Assembly: GCA_027483885.1 (NCBI GenBank)
Contig: JAIXTO010000042.1
Location: forward strand, 18,073-82,072
DNA from: Rhizobiaceae bacterium
Lineage (GTDB): Bacteria > Pseudomonadota > Alphaproteobacteria > Rhizobiales > Rhizobiaceae
Reading direction: 5' to 3'
Length of the DNA stretch: 64,000 nucleotides
The notes beneath the pieces were generated by a model. That model was not told the DNA's origin and ran no database searches. It saw only the letters and a list, made by a program, of their open reading frames with translations. Positions 62,976-64,000 of this stretch are shown here, in pieces; the stretch's first letter is position 1; every line of letters begins with the position of its first letter. A program made the translations under genes and the position numbers.

Positions 62976-64000
62976 ATGGCTCGCCTGCAGCTTAGAAACC
63001 TCGAAAAAGACTATGGCGGCTTCAAAGCCGTGCACGGGATCAACCTGGATGTCGCAGACGGCGAGTTCATGGTTCTGGTCGGCCCCTCCGGCTGCGCCAA
63101 ATCCACGACGCTGCGCATGATCGCCGGCCTGGAGCGCATCACCGGCGGTGAAATCCGCATCGGCGACAACCTCGTCAACGACAAGGCGCCCGGCGAGCGC
63201 GGCATCGCCATGGTGTTCCAGAACTATGCGCTTTATCCGCATATGAAGGTGCGCAAGAACCTCTCCTTCGGGCTTCGCCTGAAGCGCCGGCCGGCCGAAG
63301 AAATCGAGCAGGCGACGCAGGACGTCTCCACCATCCTGGAGATCGGCGACTATCTGGAGCGTCTGCCAAAACAGCTCTCCGGCGGACAGGCGCAGCGTGT
63401 GGCCGTCGGGCGCGCCCTTATCAAGAAGCCGCAGGTTTTCCTGTTCGACGAGCCGCTGTCGAACCTCGATGCCAAGCTGCGCGTGGTCATGCGGACCGAG
63501 ATCAAGGCGCTGCACCAGCGGCTGCAGACAACCTCGGTCTACGTGACGCATGACCAGATCGAGGCGATGACCATGGCCGACCGGATCGTGGTGATGAACG
63601 CCGGCCGTATCGAGCAGATCGGCACGCCGCTGGAACTTTACGACACGCCGGCCAATCTCTTCGTGGCGGATTTCATTGGGTCTCCGTCAATGAACTTCCT
63701 GCGGGGTACGCTGGACAACGGTGGGCTTCGGCTTGCGGATGGCAGCCTCTTGCCGCTGGCAAGGGTCGGCCGGGGTGCCCTGGGGCAGAAAGTGGTCTTC
63801 GGCATCCGGCCCGAGCATCTGGTTCTATCCGAAGATAGCCGTAACCTCGCCGCCGAAGTGGAGGTGGTCGAGCCGACCGGAGCCAATATCCAGGTCTACG
63901 CCAAGGTCGCCGGGTCGCCGCTTTGTGCTGTGTTTACCGAGCGGCACGATTTTCGACCGGGGCAAAGAATAATGCTATCCTGGGACGATGAAAGATCCCA
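62976..64000 (+). CDS. Sugar ABC transporter ATP-binding protein (UgpC/MalK-like), truncated by window end
   Basis: Read from ATG 62976: MARLQLRNLEKDYGGFKAVHGINLDVADGEFMVLVGPSGCAKSTTLRMIAGLE...LSGGQAQRVAVGRALIKKPQVFLFDEPLSNLDAKLR...; no stop before 64000, so not in ORF track. Confidence 0.93.
   Translation, partial: MARLQLRNLEKDYGGFKAVHGINLDVADGEFMVLVGPSGCAKSTTLRMIAGLERITGGEIRIGDNLVNDKAPGERGIAMVFQNYALYPHMKVRKNLSFGLRLKRRPAEEIEQATQDVSTILEIGDYLERLPKQLSGGQAQRVAVGRALIKKPQVFLFDEPLSNLDAKLRVVMRTEIKALHQRLQTTSVYVTHDQIEAMTMADRIVVMNAGRIEQIGTPLELYDTPANLFVADFIGSPSMNFLRGTLDNGGLRLADGSLLPLARVGRGALGQKVVFGIRPEHLVLSEDSRNLAAEVEVVEPTGANIQVYAKVAGSPLCAVFTERHDFRPGQRIMLSWDDERS

Noticed and set aside
1-64000. CRISPR arrays, tRNA/rRNA genes, insertion sequences, integrases
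   Set aside because: No regularly spaced direct repeats, no recognisable tRNA/rRNA segments and no transposase/integrase motifs in any supported ORF.

Overview
This 64 kb, GC-rich window looks like an accessory or secondary-replicon region of a Rhizobiaceae-type alphaproteobacterium (inference from gene content). It is dominated by import and catabolism operons. Left to right: (1) a Ugp/Mal-like sugar ABC importer (minus strand, SBP cut by the window edge); (2) an ECF sigma/FecR/TonB-receptor signalling module; (3) a TPP-enzyme + TRAP transporter + MarR locus with a divergent ketopantoate-reductase-like gene; (4) an XRE-cupin regulator followed by an Rbs-like ABC importer and a catabolic operon (PTE-like, DUF1355-like amidotransferase, PfkB kinase, BtpA/SgcQ, M20 amidohydrolase); (5) a 7Fe ferredoxin, LysR, enoyl-CoA hydratase, CaiB, FAD-oxidoreductase and Ssu/Tau-like ABC cluster; (6) a compact operon encoding a dipeptide-type SBP and two permeases with no ABC ATPase in the window, a second SBP5 homologue with no signal peptide, a VOC protein, and a 691-aa protein joining a NACHT/STAND-like P-loop NTPase to a C-terminal FGE-sulfatase (SUMF1) domain; (7) rhodanese, GntR, and a racemase/hydantoinase/DapA-like/PatB-like cluster; (8) a GalB/GalC/GalD-like oxaloacetate-forming aromatic lower pathway with a truncated TctA remnant carrying a T14 run; (9) a Pot-like importer with an M20 peptidase and a divergent adenine-deaminase-like protein; (10) an accessory ScpB + DUF1403-type pair; (11) an AraC-regulated sugar ABC importer running off the right edge. 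The strongest candidate for something undescribed is item 6. I also report several long inverted repeats that look like operators. I saw no rRNA, tRNA, CRISPR array or intact transposase. All family calls come from reading motifs in the translations; no database search was run.
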